64,000 nt of DNA from Chloroflexota bacterium (GTDB taxonomy: Bacteria; Chloroflexota; Anaerolineae; JAAEKA01): the NCBI GenBank assembly GCA_034717495.1, contig JAYELL010000053.1, forward strand, positions 1 through 64,000, read 5' to 3'. Below, piece after piece: positions 18,001 to 26,129 of this stretch. Under the pieces are notes generated by a model. That model made no database searches and was not told the DNA's origin. It saw only the letters and a program-made list of their open reading frames with translations. Each line of letters begins with the position of its first letter. The first letter of the stretch is position 1. The position numbers and the translations under genes were made by a program.

Positions 18001-18154
18001 CCGTTATTGTGGTGGTACAACAACATAAAAGGGATTAACGTGATACTGCCACGCAATTATAGTGCAGACTACAGGCCCTGTCAAATCAACCTGCGATCCC
18101 CATAGCAATTCTCAATATGACGAAACAGGGAGCTGAAGTCTGCATATTGAGAAT
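18001..18154. promoter_or_regulatory. Candidate control region of the sugar operon with a 12-bp inverted repeat
   Basis: This intergenic stretch should hold the promoter of the -strand operon. Perfect arms ATTCTCAATATG (18108-18119) and CATATTGAGAAT (18143-18154) are separated by 23 bases, a spacing compatible with a dimeric operator. A weaker dyad TTGT..ACAA lies at 18007-18020, close to the RpiR start. The right arm is also only 3 bp past the toxin gene stop, so a role in ending that transcript is possible. The candidate site is AT-rich compared with its surroundings. Confidence 0.45.
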
Positions 18155-18156
18155 GG

Positions 18157-18573
18157 TTAGCTGAGTTCGGCCGATTCCAGTCCTTCCGCAGGAAAGCGAT
18201 CGTCGAAGGAAAATACTCGCTGGATTCCGCTATGACTGGCCTCAGCCCAGAGCAAGGCATCTGCGAAGGAATGGCGTTTGGAGTCGCGGCAGAGGCGGAG
18301 GGCCTCCAACGCCCGGGGCTTTGAAAGGTTCAGCAGGCGGATATTTCGTCGTTGGATGAACGCGCTCAGCGCGTCAACGACCGCTACCCTGGGAATGTCG
18401 TAGACGGAGGACAACACGTAGGCTGTCTCGGCCAGAATAACCTCGCTCAGGATCAGCGGCTGGTCGCTGTCGATGAGCCTGGCCGCTACCGCGGCCATGG
18501 CCGGAGGGTCATTGGTGAGATAGCGGAAGACGACACTGGTATCGATAAATGCTGCGGATTCCGGCTCGCTCAA
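18157..18573 (-). CDS. vapC: PIN-domain ribonuclease toxin (VapC-like)
   Basis: A 138-residue PIN domain. Acidic active-site residues are visible in AAFIDTSVVFRYLTND (Asp), LSEVILAETAYVL (Glu) and HSFADALLWAEA (Asp), followed by RVFSFDDRF. The start was set at a TTG whose bases overlap the antitoxin stop (TTGA), the usual coupling of such pairs; a longer frame reads through the antitoxin gene and was rejected. VapC toxins cleave tRNA or rRNA when freed from the antitoxin. Confidence 0.85.
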   Translation of the reverse strand: MSEPESAAFIDTSVVFRYLTNDPPAMAAVAARLIDSDQPLILSEVILAETAYVLSSVYDIPRVAVVDALSAFIQRRNIRLLNLSKPRALEALRLCRDSKRHSFADALLWAEASHSGIQRVFSFDDRFPAEGLESAELS

Positions 18574-18845
18574 GCAGTTCCCTCGTCCACCATCCATTCC
18601 AAGCGAACTGCCTTTGACCACGCTTCCTCGCGAACCTCTGCCCACTTCTCGGGTGGGACGGACCGTTTCGCCTTACTCGCCAGCACGCCGCGCAACGACT
18701 CCTCGTGCTCTGGCGGGTAGAAATGGAGTTCCACGTGGTCGGCCACCAGCCGCTGAACGGCGAGGTAGCCTGGCTCCAAACCGAGCGCATCACGAATCGG
18801 CTTTTCAATGACAATTTGTCCTCGTTGTCCTACCACGCTAGGCAT
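18570..18845 (-). CDS. vapB: AbrB/SpoVT-type antitoxin (VapB-like)
   Basis: A 91-residue protein with an N-terminal swapped-hairpin DNA-binding domain (VVGQRGQIVIEKPIRDALGLEPG) and a C-terminal acidic, helical toxin-binding tail. The ATG at 18845 has GGAG at good spacing; an ATG six bases earlier is too close to it. It should bind the VapC-like toxin and autorepress the operon. Confidence 0.85.
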   Translation of the reverse strand: MPSVVGQRGQIVIEKPIRDALGLEPGYLAVQRLVADHVELHFYPPEHEESLRGVLASKAKRSVPPEKWAEVREEAWSKAVRLEWMVDEGTA

Positions 18846-18965
18846 ATTCATACTCCGCTTGTTGATTCATATCTCGGTGATGAGCTTATACTGGATGACC
18901 CTGTGGTTGTCAACAAATGCGTGCTGCGCCCACAAAACAGGAAACGAAACCCCTCTTTCCACGCA

Positions 18966-19262
18966 CTATACGCCGTCTGCAGTAGCTTGCAGGACCACCA
19001 GGAGCATCTCGAACTCCTCCCGGCAATCATTGCAGCGGTCCAGGTGGTCCTGGACCAACGGCATGGCTTCGGCCGCGTTCTTGCCCGCGAGCTCCAGTTC
19101 GGCGAAGCGATCAAGCTGCTCGAAACACTCGTCACAGCCGATCTCATCCGGCCGGGTCGTGGCAACCATTTGCACCATAGTGGCCAGTTCAGCCGGCTGC
19201 AGTGCAGCCGTGCCTTGGCCGCGCCTCATTGTTCTGATGTTCATCAGGAATTTGCGAAACAT
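18966..19262 (-). CDS. Zinc-finger anti-sigma-like protein
   Basis: A 98-residue soluble protein. CDECFEQLDRFAELELAG is followed by DHLDRCNDCREEFEMLL; the His-x3-Cys-x2-Cys arrangement plus the upstream Cys matches the zinc-binding anti-sigma domain of ZAS-type proteins. It has no membrane segment, so it would be a cytoplasmic anti-sigma or a structural zinc-binding partner. It lies 11 bp downstream of the ECF sigma gene and should bind that sigma factor. Confidence 0.75.
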   Translation of the reverse strand: MFRKFLMNIRTMRRGQGTAALQPAELATMVQMVATTRPDEIGCDECFEQLDRFAELELAGKNAAEAMPLVQDHLDRCNDCREEFEMLLVVLQATADGV

Positions 19263-19273
19263 CTTTGACCTGC

Positions 19274-19894
19274 CTATCTTTCGTCGAACATGGCCAGTAG
19301 CTCTTCAGGCGACAGCCCCTCGCGCAGCATCGCCTTTTTAAGCCGTTGCCGGGCATCGTGCAGGAGTTTGTACATGGCGTTGCGGTTCGTGCCCATCCGC
19401 TCGGCAACTTCCTGCATCGGCATGCCACCCTGCATCACCGCCATCATGGCCTGCCGCTGCCGATCGGTCAGTTCCTCGGCGATCATGCGTTGGATCTTTT
19501 CCAACATCATCCGCCGAACGGCGGTCTGTTCCGGATCTGGGCCGCGATCGGTCAGGACATCCGGGGTGAAGTCGGAGTTTTCCCGGTTGACCAGCAAGTC
19601 CTGGAGCGAGATATCGCGCCACCTGCGACGGCGCAACTCGGTCAGCGCCACGCGCACGGCGACCTTCTGCGCCCAGGTGGTGAAACGAGCTTCGCCTCGA
19701 AACGAAGCCAGCTCGCGCAACACCTTGACCAGCGCTTCCTGGACGAAATCCTCCAGATCAGCTTCGGTCACACCGTAGCTGATCAGCCCGTAGCGCAGGC
19801 CGCGCAGGAGCACGACGCGCAGGTCGGTGATGGCAGCATCGGTTTGTCTACTCCGCAATGCTTCACACCATTCCTGATTCGTTCGCTCAGTCAT
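19274..19894 (-). CDS. ECF-type RNA polymerase sigma factor
   Basis: A 206-residue sigma-70 family protein. Region 2 includes DLEDFVQEALVKVLRELASF and FTTWAQKVAVRVALTELRRRR; region 4 includes LTDRQRQAMMAVMQGG and EVAERMGTNRNAMYKLLHDAR. It lacks regions 1 and 3, so it belongs to the extracytoplasmic-function type. It is co-transcribed with the zinc-finger protein. Its target promoters are not evident in the window. Confidence 0.88.
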   Translation of the reverse strand: MTERTNQEWCEALRSRQTDAAITDLRVVLLRGLRYGLISYGVTEADLEDFVQEALVKVLRELASFRGEARFTTWAQKVAVRVALTELRRRRWRDISLQDLLVNRENSDFTPDVLTDRGPDPEQTAVRRMMLEKIQRMIAEELTDRQRQAMMAVMQGGMPMQEVAERMGTNRNAMYKLLHDARQRLKKAMLREGLSPEELLAMFDER

Positions 19895-20390
19895 TGGCTC
19901 GCTTTCTGAACCCTGCCATGCTCAGCTGTGGTCTCGCTTCGATTCATGAGCGTCGCCTCATACTCGGCCTCGGCGCGCTTCCCAGAGTGACGGGCGTTCA
20001 CAGCAAAAGGACTGCACACCACACCAGATCGTGCAATACAGTGCCAGAGTACCATAGGATGCCGCCGGAGACTAAAAACCGAATGGAGGCACGAGCTCAC
20101 TTCGCCGTGGGCTTACGACTCTCCCACAATGGTTCGGTCTCCCGATTGTCATTGCGACACTACGGCAGCACGTCACGCACCGTCTAGCTCACACCTCGCG
20201 TCCATCCTGCCCGGGCCAATCATTGCGATTTTCATCCGTTTGAAATCCCTCCGTCTGAATAACGTCTATAGTCAGGATCGGTGACAATGACAGAATTGTC
20301 GCTGCCATAGATATTGTGACCATCGCTCATCATCCTTGAGTCAAGGCGTGTTCGGCGGCCTGCAACTTGAGGGTCGGCTCTCGATCCATG
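19895..20390. other. Intergenic, no gene seen
   Basis: About 500 bp between the sigma-factor start and the end of the HAD-like gene. Short open frames exist but have no family features. The sigma-factor promoter should lie near 19895-19990; no clear -35/-10 pair was found by eye. Confidence 0.5.
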
Positions 20391-21089
20391 CTACGTCTTT
20401 GCCTGGGTCGCCATCAGCGCCTGTGCCACGGCTGGCAGGGTCGCCGGGTCGTCGACGATCCAACGCTCTTCCAGGAGTCCGTCCGCGCGTAGCGCCTCGC
20501 GGGTGAACGGCGTGCTCACGGCGATCACGTGCATGCCGGCGGCCAGCGCTGCCTTCACGCCGCTGGGCGAGTCTTCGATCACCAGGCATTCGTGAGTCGA
20601 CACACCCAGCTCGCGCGCCACCAGCAGGTAGATCTCCGGGTCCGGTTTGCCCTGCTCCACGTCATCGCTGCTGGCCACGAAGTCGAACTCGCCCATCAGA
20701 TCCAGGATGCTCAGCACACGCTGCACCTGGGGGCAATTGGACATGGTCGCCAGACCCACCTGGCAGCCGGCGCGCCGCGCCGCGTGCAGTAGATCCACAT
20801 TGTGCGGCCACTGGTTGCGCCGAAGCACATCGGGATCGGCCAGCATGGCCTCGTAGTGGCGCAGGCGAAGCTGGATGTAGGCCTGCCATGGCGTGCTGAC
20901 GCCGAACTCGGCCATCCGTGCTCCGGCGGCGTCCTCCAGGTCAAAGCGCGCCACCAACGCTGTCGCCACCTCGTTGCGCGCGAGGCCGACGACATCCCGG
21001 AAGGCGGTCATAACCGCATCTTCGGTCACAGCTTCCGGGCGCAGTTCCATGGCTGCGCGGGCATAGGAAGTTGAGCCTGTCAGCGCCAA
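20391..21089 (-). pseudogene. HAD-superfamily hydrolase lacking its N-terminal nucleophile motif
   Basis: The frame carries the later HAD motifs: motif II in VGLATMSNCPQ, motif III in EQGKPDPEIYLLVARELG and motif IV in CLVIEDSPSGVKAALAAGM, as in beta-phosphoglucomutase-type phosphatases. The essential DxDGT/V motif expected in the first 15 residues is absent; the frame opens directly in the helical cap (ALTGSTSYARAAMELRPEAV). Translating about 100 bp further upstream in other frames gives no DxD. About 20 residues appear lost or replaced, so it is probably inactive. The C-terminal remainder is well preserved, which suggests a recent event. Confidence 0.7.
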
Positions 21090-21368
21090 CCTCTCCCTGT
21101 ATAGAAGCGGATAACGTGACGTCGAGTGGCCAGCAACGCCTCTTTGTCGCCCAAGGCATGGGGCCAGCCTTACTACGTCACTTGTTCACTCCCCTGGACG
21201 TAACCTGGCGCCGGGGTCTTACCTGCTGACCCTTCCCTCGGTTCTGAGGCCAGGCAGCTTTGCCCGGCGATCTTCTCATGCAGATACTTGCGGTTTTTTC
21301 CTCCAACTCAGTCAACGCCACAGTTTACGGGATCATTAGGTACTGCCAGAAACACAGTCGAGGCTCGT

Positions 21369-21393
21369 GTTCCTCTGGCTTGTCCAGGTCAGG
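21369..21393. repeat. Short repeat shared with 1220-1243 and 2453-2475
   Basis: The block TTCCTCTGGCTTGTCCAGG plus flanking bases is nearly identical to the end of repeat copies A and B, about 19-20 kb away. It lies alone in an intergenic region. Confidence 0.75.
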
Positions 21394-21510
21394 AAGGAAA
21401 AACAATGTCGCGAATCAAGGCGATCAGGTAAGAATCTCTCCCTGTCATGCGTCAGGGTTTTTGGTGCGTGATGCAGGCCAGGCGTTCGGTCCCCAAACGG
21501 CGCTTAGTAG

Positions 21511-21639
21511 CTGTTTGAAAAGGGGTCGAAGATATCCCCAGGCCGCTCGAAAGCTGCAATTCAGGCCTGGAAACCAGCCTGATGCCGCGAAGCACACTTT
21601 GAAGACCCGACAAGCCCATGGACAAGACTTTTCAAACAG
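21511..21639. repeat. Inverted-repeat-bounded element of about 129 bp
   Basis: CTGTTTGAAAAG (21511-21522) and CTTTTCAAACAG (21628-21639) are perfect 12-bp inverted ends around a non-coding core. The element ends about 27 bp before the TVP38-type gene. The layout is that of a small non-autonomous element or of a large hairpin-forming repeat. No target duplication was confirmed. The rest of 21090-21665 holds no recognisable gene. Confidence 0.45.
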
Positions 21640-21665
21640 TTTCTTATCCCGATGCGAGGTGACAA

Positions 21666-22442
21666 TTGGCGATCCCTTCAAGCCCAGAGATAGAGACGAC
21701 GACGATAAGCGCGGATATCTCCGAACGACGCTGGTTGGGCAGTCTCCAACGGGCGTGGCCGAAGCTGCTCGGGCTGGTGATCTGGCTGGCGTTACTCGGC
21801 GCGTACTGGTACTATGTGCGCGTCAGTGGCCTCACGCCGTTGCAGACGGTGCAACGGCTGGTCGAGTTTCTGGCGGGCAACCCGCTGGGTGTGCTTGTCT
21901 ACGTGCTGCTGTATATGCTGCGGCCCGTGCTGTTCTTTCCGGCCACGCTGCTGACGCTGGCCGCCGGCTATCTGTACGGGCCATTCTACGGGATAGCCAT
22001 CGTGATCGTAGCCAGCAACCTTTCAGCCATGGTGGCCTATTTCATTGGACGCTTCTTTGGCGCTGGCATCGTGGACCGGTCATCGGGCAGTGGTGCTCTG
22101 CAACAATATACCGAGCGCATGCGCCAGAACAGCTTCGAAACTGTGCTGATTCTGCGCTTCCTGTTCCTGCCCTATGACCTGGTGAGTTACTTCTCCGGCT
22201 TCCTGCGGGTTGAATGGAAAGGCTTTCTGCTGGCGACGGCCCTGGGCAGTATCCCGGGGACGATTTCCTTTGTCATGTTCGGCGCAGCCATCGAGGGCGG
22301 GTTCACGGGTGAACTGCCGCGCCTGAACCCCGGGTCCCTGGCAGTGGCGGCAGCGATGTTCGTCGTTAGTATTGGCCTGTCGCGCTGGTTCAAGCGCCGC
22401 GAGGCCCGCCGCGAACCTTTGACATCTGAAGGGGTCTCATGA
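21666..22442 (+). CDS. TVP38/TMEM64-type membrane protein (VTT/DedA-like domain)
   Basis: A 258-residue membrane protein with about six hydrophobic segments. The core has FFPATLLTLAAGYLYGPFYG, then FIGRFFGAG, LILRFLFLPYDLVSYFSG and LGSIPGTISFVMFGAA, which are VTT-domain landmarks; the domain resembles DedA lipid scramblase or transport proteins. The TTG start is supported by GAGG six bases upstream. The stop overlaps the next gene by 4 bp (ATGA). TVP38 genes are often seen next to MerA-like reductases, as here a few genes downstream; the reason is unknown to me. Confidence 0.85.
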   Translation: MAIPSSPEIETTTISADISERRWLGSLQRAWPKLLGLVIWLALLGAYWYYVRVSGLTPLQTVQRLVEFLAGNPLGVLVYVLLYMLRPVLFFPATLLTLAAGYLYGPFYGIAIVIVASNLSAMVAYFIGRFFGAGIVDRSSGSGALQQYTERMRQNSFETVLILRFLFLPYDLVSYFSGFLRVEWKGFLLATALGSIPGTISFVMFGAAIEGGFTGELPRLNPGSLAVAAAMFVVSIGLSRWFKRREARREPLTSEGVS

Positions 22443-25150
22443 ACAGCCAAAAAAAACAAACTGCCGAACACCAGCGCCTGGCCGATTCGGAGGCGCGGCA
22501 GGCCGATTGGAAGCACTGGGGTCCCTACGTCAGCGACCGTGCCTGGGGCACGGTGCGAGAGGACTATAGCCCGGGTGGCAGGGTCTGGCAGTACTTTCCC
22601 CACGATCACGCCCGCAGCCGCGCCTACCGCTGGAACGAGGATGGCCTGGGCGGCTTCAGCAACCGCTTCCAGAACCTGGTGCTGGCCGTGGCGCTGTGGA
22701 ACGAACACGATCCGATTCTCAAGGAGCGCCTGTTCGGTGTGACCGGTAACGAGGGCAACCACGGCGAGGATGTCAAGGAATACTACTTTTACCTGGATGG
22801 CACGCCCACCCACACCTACCAGAAGATGCTTTACAAGTACCCGCAGGTCGAGTACCCCTACGGGCGGCTGGTGGAAGAGAACCGGCGGCGGGGCAAACAT
22901 GAGCCGGAGTTTGAGTTGATCGACGCGCTGCGGGAGGTGTTTGAGCAAGGGCGCTATTTCGACATCTTCATCGAGTACGCCAAAGCGGGCCAAGAGGATA
23001 TCCTGTGCCGCATCACCGCCGTCAACCGCGGGCCGCATCCGGCTCCGATCCACATCCTGCCCCACCTGTGGTTCCGCAACACCTGGACATGGCGCCAGGG
23101 TAAGCCACGGCCGGAGTTGCGCGCCGTGGCGCAAAATGCAGCGCAGGTGGAGGCCCCGCACCTGGGGCCGCGCTGGTGGTACGCCCGCCGGGGCGATCCC
23201 TTTGCGCAGCACCCCGCGGCGTCAACGGAGCGGGCTGCGGGCACAGAGGCGCCGCTGCTACTGTTCACCGAGAACGAGACCAACGCCGAACGCCTGTTTG
23301 GCCATGCCAGTGCCACAGCGTATGTCAAGGACGGAATCAACGATGCCGTGGTACATGGCCACCTGGATCGGGTCAATCCTGAACAACGCGGCTCAAAGGT
23401 GGCGGCTCACTTCCAGGCCGTGGTACCGCCGGGTGAGACGTTCATGGTGCATGTGCGTTTCACCGACACCCCCGCCGAGGTGCCCTTCGCTGACTTCGAC
23501 GCCATCTTTGCCCGGCGCATCGCCGAGGCGGATGAATTCTACGCGGTCATTGCGTCCCCAGGCTTGAGCGAGGACGAGCGCCTGGTGCAGCGTCAGGCTT
23601 TGGCCGGCATCACCTGGAGCAAGCAGTTCTACCACTACAGCGTGGAGCGCTGGATGGATGGCGACCCCGGCCAGGCGCAGCCGCCTGCCGGGCGCCTTGA
23701 TGGTCGCAACACCGGGTGGCGCCATCTCTACGCACTGGACGTGCTGTCCATGCCCGATAAATGGGAGTACCCCTGGTTCGCGGCCTGGGATCTGGCGTTT
23801 CACGCGGTTCCCATCGCCATGATCGACTCCGAATGGGCCAAGCGGCAACTCCTCCTGTTGCTGCGCGAGTGGTACATGCACCCCAACGGGCAGATCCCTG
23901 GCTATGAATGGAATTTCAGCGACGTGAACCCGCCGGTGCACGCCTGGGCAGCGCTGCAAGTCTATCGGATCGACCGCGAGCAGCGCGGCGAGGGGGACGC
24001 CGATTTTCTGGAGCGGGTCTTTCACAAGCTGCTGCTCAACTTCACCTGGTGGGTCAACCGGGTGGACGCCGACGACCGCAACGTATTCCAGGGTGGCTTT
24101 CTGGGCCTGGACAACATCGGCCTGTTCGACCGCAGCGCCCCTCTGCCCACCGGCGGCCATATCGAGCAGACCGATGGTACAGCCTGGATGGCGATGTTCA
24201 GCCTCAACATGCTGGCCATCAGCCTGGAGTTGGCGCGCACCCGGCCCGCCTACGAGGACGTAGCAACCAAGTTCTTCGAGCACTTTATCTACATCGCCGA
24301 TGCTTTCTACAACCTGGGTGATGCCGATGTCAGCTTGTGGGATGAGGAAGACGGCTTTTTCTACAACGTACTGCACATGCCCGACGGCAGATTCACCCAG
24401 GTCAAGGTGCGCTCCTTCGTGGGCCTGCTGCCGCTGCTGGCAGTGGAGACGCTGGAGCCCGAGATTCTGGAGCGTCTGCCGCGCTTTCGCCGTCGCCTGG
24501 AGTGGTTTCTACGCTACCGCCCGGGTTTGATCGCCAACGTCGCCTCTCTCACTGAAAAGGGTGTTCACGATCACTACCAGCTTGCCATCCTGGATCGCGA
24601 TAAGCTGGCGCGTATCTTGGACCGGGTTTTCGACTCCGGTGAGTTCCTGTCCGATTACGGCCTGCGTTCGCTCTCCCGCGAGTACGCCGAACATCCCTAC
24701 GAGCTACGCGTGAATGGGCAGAGCTATCGGGTGGACTACCAGCCGGCCGAATCGGACAGCGGCTTGTTCGGGGGCAACTCCAACTGGCGCGGCCCGATCT
24801 GGTTCCCGTTGAACTATCTGATGGTCGAGGCGCTGCGCAGGCATGGACACCACTACGGCGATACGCTCATGGTCGAGTTGCCCACCGGTTCGGGTCAACA
24901 GGTTACCCTGAATGAAGCAGCCGACGAACTGTGCCGCCGGCTGGCGCGCCTCTTCTTACGAGATGAGAGCACCAGCGGTCGCCGGCCCGTCTTCGGCGAC
25001 GAGGCGCTCTTTCAGGCCGATCCGAACTGGCGGGATCACGTGTTATTCTACGAGTACTTCCACGGCGACAGCGGGGCCGGTGTGGGCGCCAGCCATCAGA
25101 CCGGCTGGACTGCCCTGGTGGCGAAGTTGATGCAGGACATATCGACATAA
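22439..25150 (+). CDS. GH63-type glucosidase (MGH1-like glycoside hydrolase)
   Basis: A 903-residue cytoplasmic glycosidase without signal peptide. The N-terminal beta-rich part holds WGPYVSDRAWGTVREDYS and FSNRFQNLVLAVALWNEHDP; the (alpha/alpha)6 barrel begins around residue 390 and includes WEYPWFAAWDLAFHAVPIAM, GQIPGYEWNFSDVNPPVHAW and GPIWFPLNYLMVEALRRHG. These blocks are typical of the large bacterial glucosidase group in GH63, related to processing alpha-glucosidase I and mannosylglycerate hydrolase. It probably hydrolyses alpha-linked glucosides. It is translationally coupled to the TVP38 gene. Confidence 0.85.
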   Translation: MNSQKKQTAEHQRLADSEARQADWKHWGPYVSDRAWGTVREDYSPGGRVWQYFPHDHARSRAYRWNEDGLGGFSNRFQNLVLAVALWNEHDPILKERLFGVTGNEGNHGEDVKEYYFYLDGTPTHTYQKMLYKYPQVEYPYGRLVEENRRRGKHEPEFELIDALREVFEQGRYFDIFIEYAKAGQEDILCRITAVNRGPHPAPIHILPHLWFRNTWTWRQGKPRPELRAVAQNAAQVEAPHLGPRWWYARRGDPFAQHPAASTERAAGTEAPLLLFTENETNAERLFGHASATAYVKDGINDAVVHGHLDRVNPEQRGSKVAAHFQAVVPPGETFMVHVRFTDTPAEVPFADFDAIFARRIAEADEFYAVIASPGLSEDERLVQRQALAGITWSKQFYHYSVERWMDGDPGQAQPPAGRLDGRNTGWRHLYALDVLSMPDKWEYPWFAAWDLAFHAVPIAMIDSEWAKRQLLLLLREWYMHPNGQIPGYEWNFSDVNPPVHAWAALQVYRIDREQRGEGDADFLERVFHKLLLNFTWWVNRVDADDRNVFQGGFLGLDNIGLFDRSAPLPTGGHIEQTDGTAWMAMFSLNMLAISLELARTRPAYEDVATKFFEHFIYIADAFYNLGDADVSLWDEEDGFFYNVLHMPDGRFTQVKVRSFVGLLPLLAVETLEPEILERLPRFRRRLEWFLRYRPGLIANVASLTEKGVHDHYQLAILDRDKLARILDRVFDSGEFLSDYGLRSLSREYAEHPYELRVNGQSYRVDYQPAESDSGLFGGNSNWRGPIWFPLNYLMVEALRRHGHHYGDTLMVELPTGSGQQVTLNEAADELCRRLARLFLRDESTSGRRPVFGDEALFQADPNWRDHVLFYEYFHGDSGAGVGASHQTGWTALVAKLMQDIST

Positions 25151-25202
25151 ACCGTTGGGATGCTCTGACGCTTTGTGTGGTAGGGGCGAGGCATTTGCAG
25201 AC

Positions 25203-26075
25203 ATGAACTGGGAGATGATGACATTACAGTATTGGTATCTGTTCCCGGTCGCCATACTGGTGGCTACTATCGCTATGGCCTCAGGCGTCGGCGGAGCAAC
25301 CTTCTTCACGCCGATCTTTATCCTTGGTTTAGGCCTGCCGGCAGAGGTGGCCATTGGCGTGGGGTTGATCACCGAGGTGTTTGGTTTTATCAGTGGCCTG
25401 TACGCCTACGTAAAAAAACGCCTTATCGATTACAGGCTGGGCCTGAGCTTGCTGGTTGTCACCATCCCCCTGGCTCTCATCGGCACCTGGGTGGCCGGCT
25501 ATGTTGACTCGGAGATACTGAAGGTGATTCTGGGGGTTGGACTCTTCGCCATAGCGCTCAGCTTTCTGCGCGCTCCCGATCATCGCGATGTGGTCATCAT
25601 GGATGATGTCATCGAAGATGAATACGGCGGCGACAAGGCAGAGACATGCCTGGTCACCTCTGATGGAGAACAAATTTGCTACACCGTCTGCAACAAGAAT
25701 GAAGGACGATTGATTTCCGGCGTGGGCGGACTTTTCGTAGGCATGATCTCTACTGGACTTGGCGAGCTCAACGGTTATTTCCTGTTGCAACGTTGTCGTG
25801 TTCCCAGCGCCGTATCGGTTGCCACGAGCGTTTTCGTGGTGGCCTTCACGGCCCTTGCCGCGGCAACGGGTCACCTGGCTCAGTTTTTGCAGGCCGACTC
25901 GGAAGTAATGGCTCTCGTGCTGAGTATCGTCATCTTCACCGTTCCCGGCGTGATCATCGGCGCCCAGGCGGGATCGCGTGTCGCTCGCCGCATTTCACAG
26001 CACACCCTGGAGCGGGCTTTGGGCGTACTCTTCATTTTAGTGGCCGTCTTGACCTTAGGCGAAGCCATCCTGTAA
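25203..26075 (+). CDS. TauE/SafE-family anion or sulfite exporter-like permease
   Basis: A 290-residue membrane protein. The conserved opening MASGVGGATFFTPIFILGLG and second-half VGGLFVGMISTGLGELNGYFLL and FTVPGVIIGAQAGS are TauE/SafE landmarks. A polar segment of about 50 residues between the two halves (around DDVIEDEYGGDKAETCLV and GEQICYTVC) has three Cys and many acids; it is longer than usual in the family. The start at MNWEMM was chosen because it precedes the first helix; the ribosome site is weak. Family members export sulfite, sulfonates or related anions. Confidence 0.82.
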   Translation: MNWEMMTLQYWYLFPVAILVATIAMASGVGGATFFTPIFILGLGLPAEVAIGVGLITEVFGFISGLYAYVKKRLIDYRLGLSLLVVTIPLALIGTWVAGYVDSEILKVILGVGLFAIALSFLRAPDHRDVVIMDDVIEDEYGGDKAETCLVTSDGEQICYTVCNKNEGRLISGVGGLFVGMISTGLGELNGYFLLQRCRVPSAVSVATSVFVVAFTALAAATGHLAQFLQADSEVMALVLSIVIFTVPGVIIGAQAGSRVARRISQHTLERALGVLFILVAVLTLGEAIL

Positions 26076-26129
26076 GTAACGCTATGCGACGCGGTACAAT
26101 GAAAACTCAACAAATTCAAGGAGAAGATA

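Noticed and set aside
22187-24376. Two long - strand frames (341 and 327 codons)
   Set aside because: Both are opposite the GH63-type gene and carry no recognisable domain.
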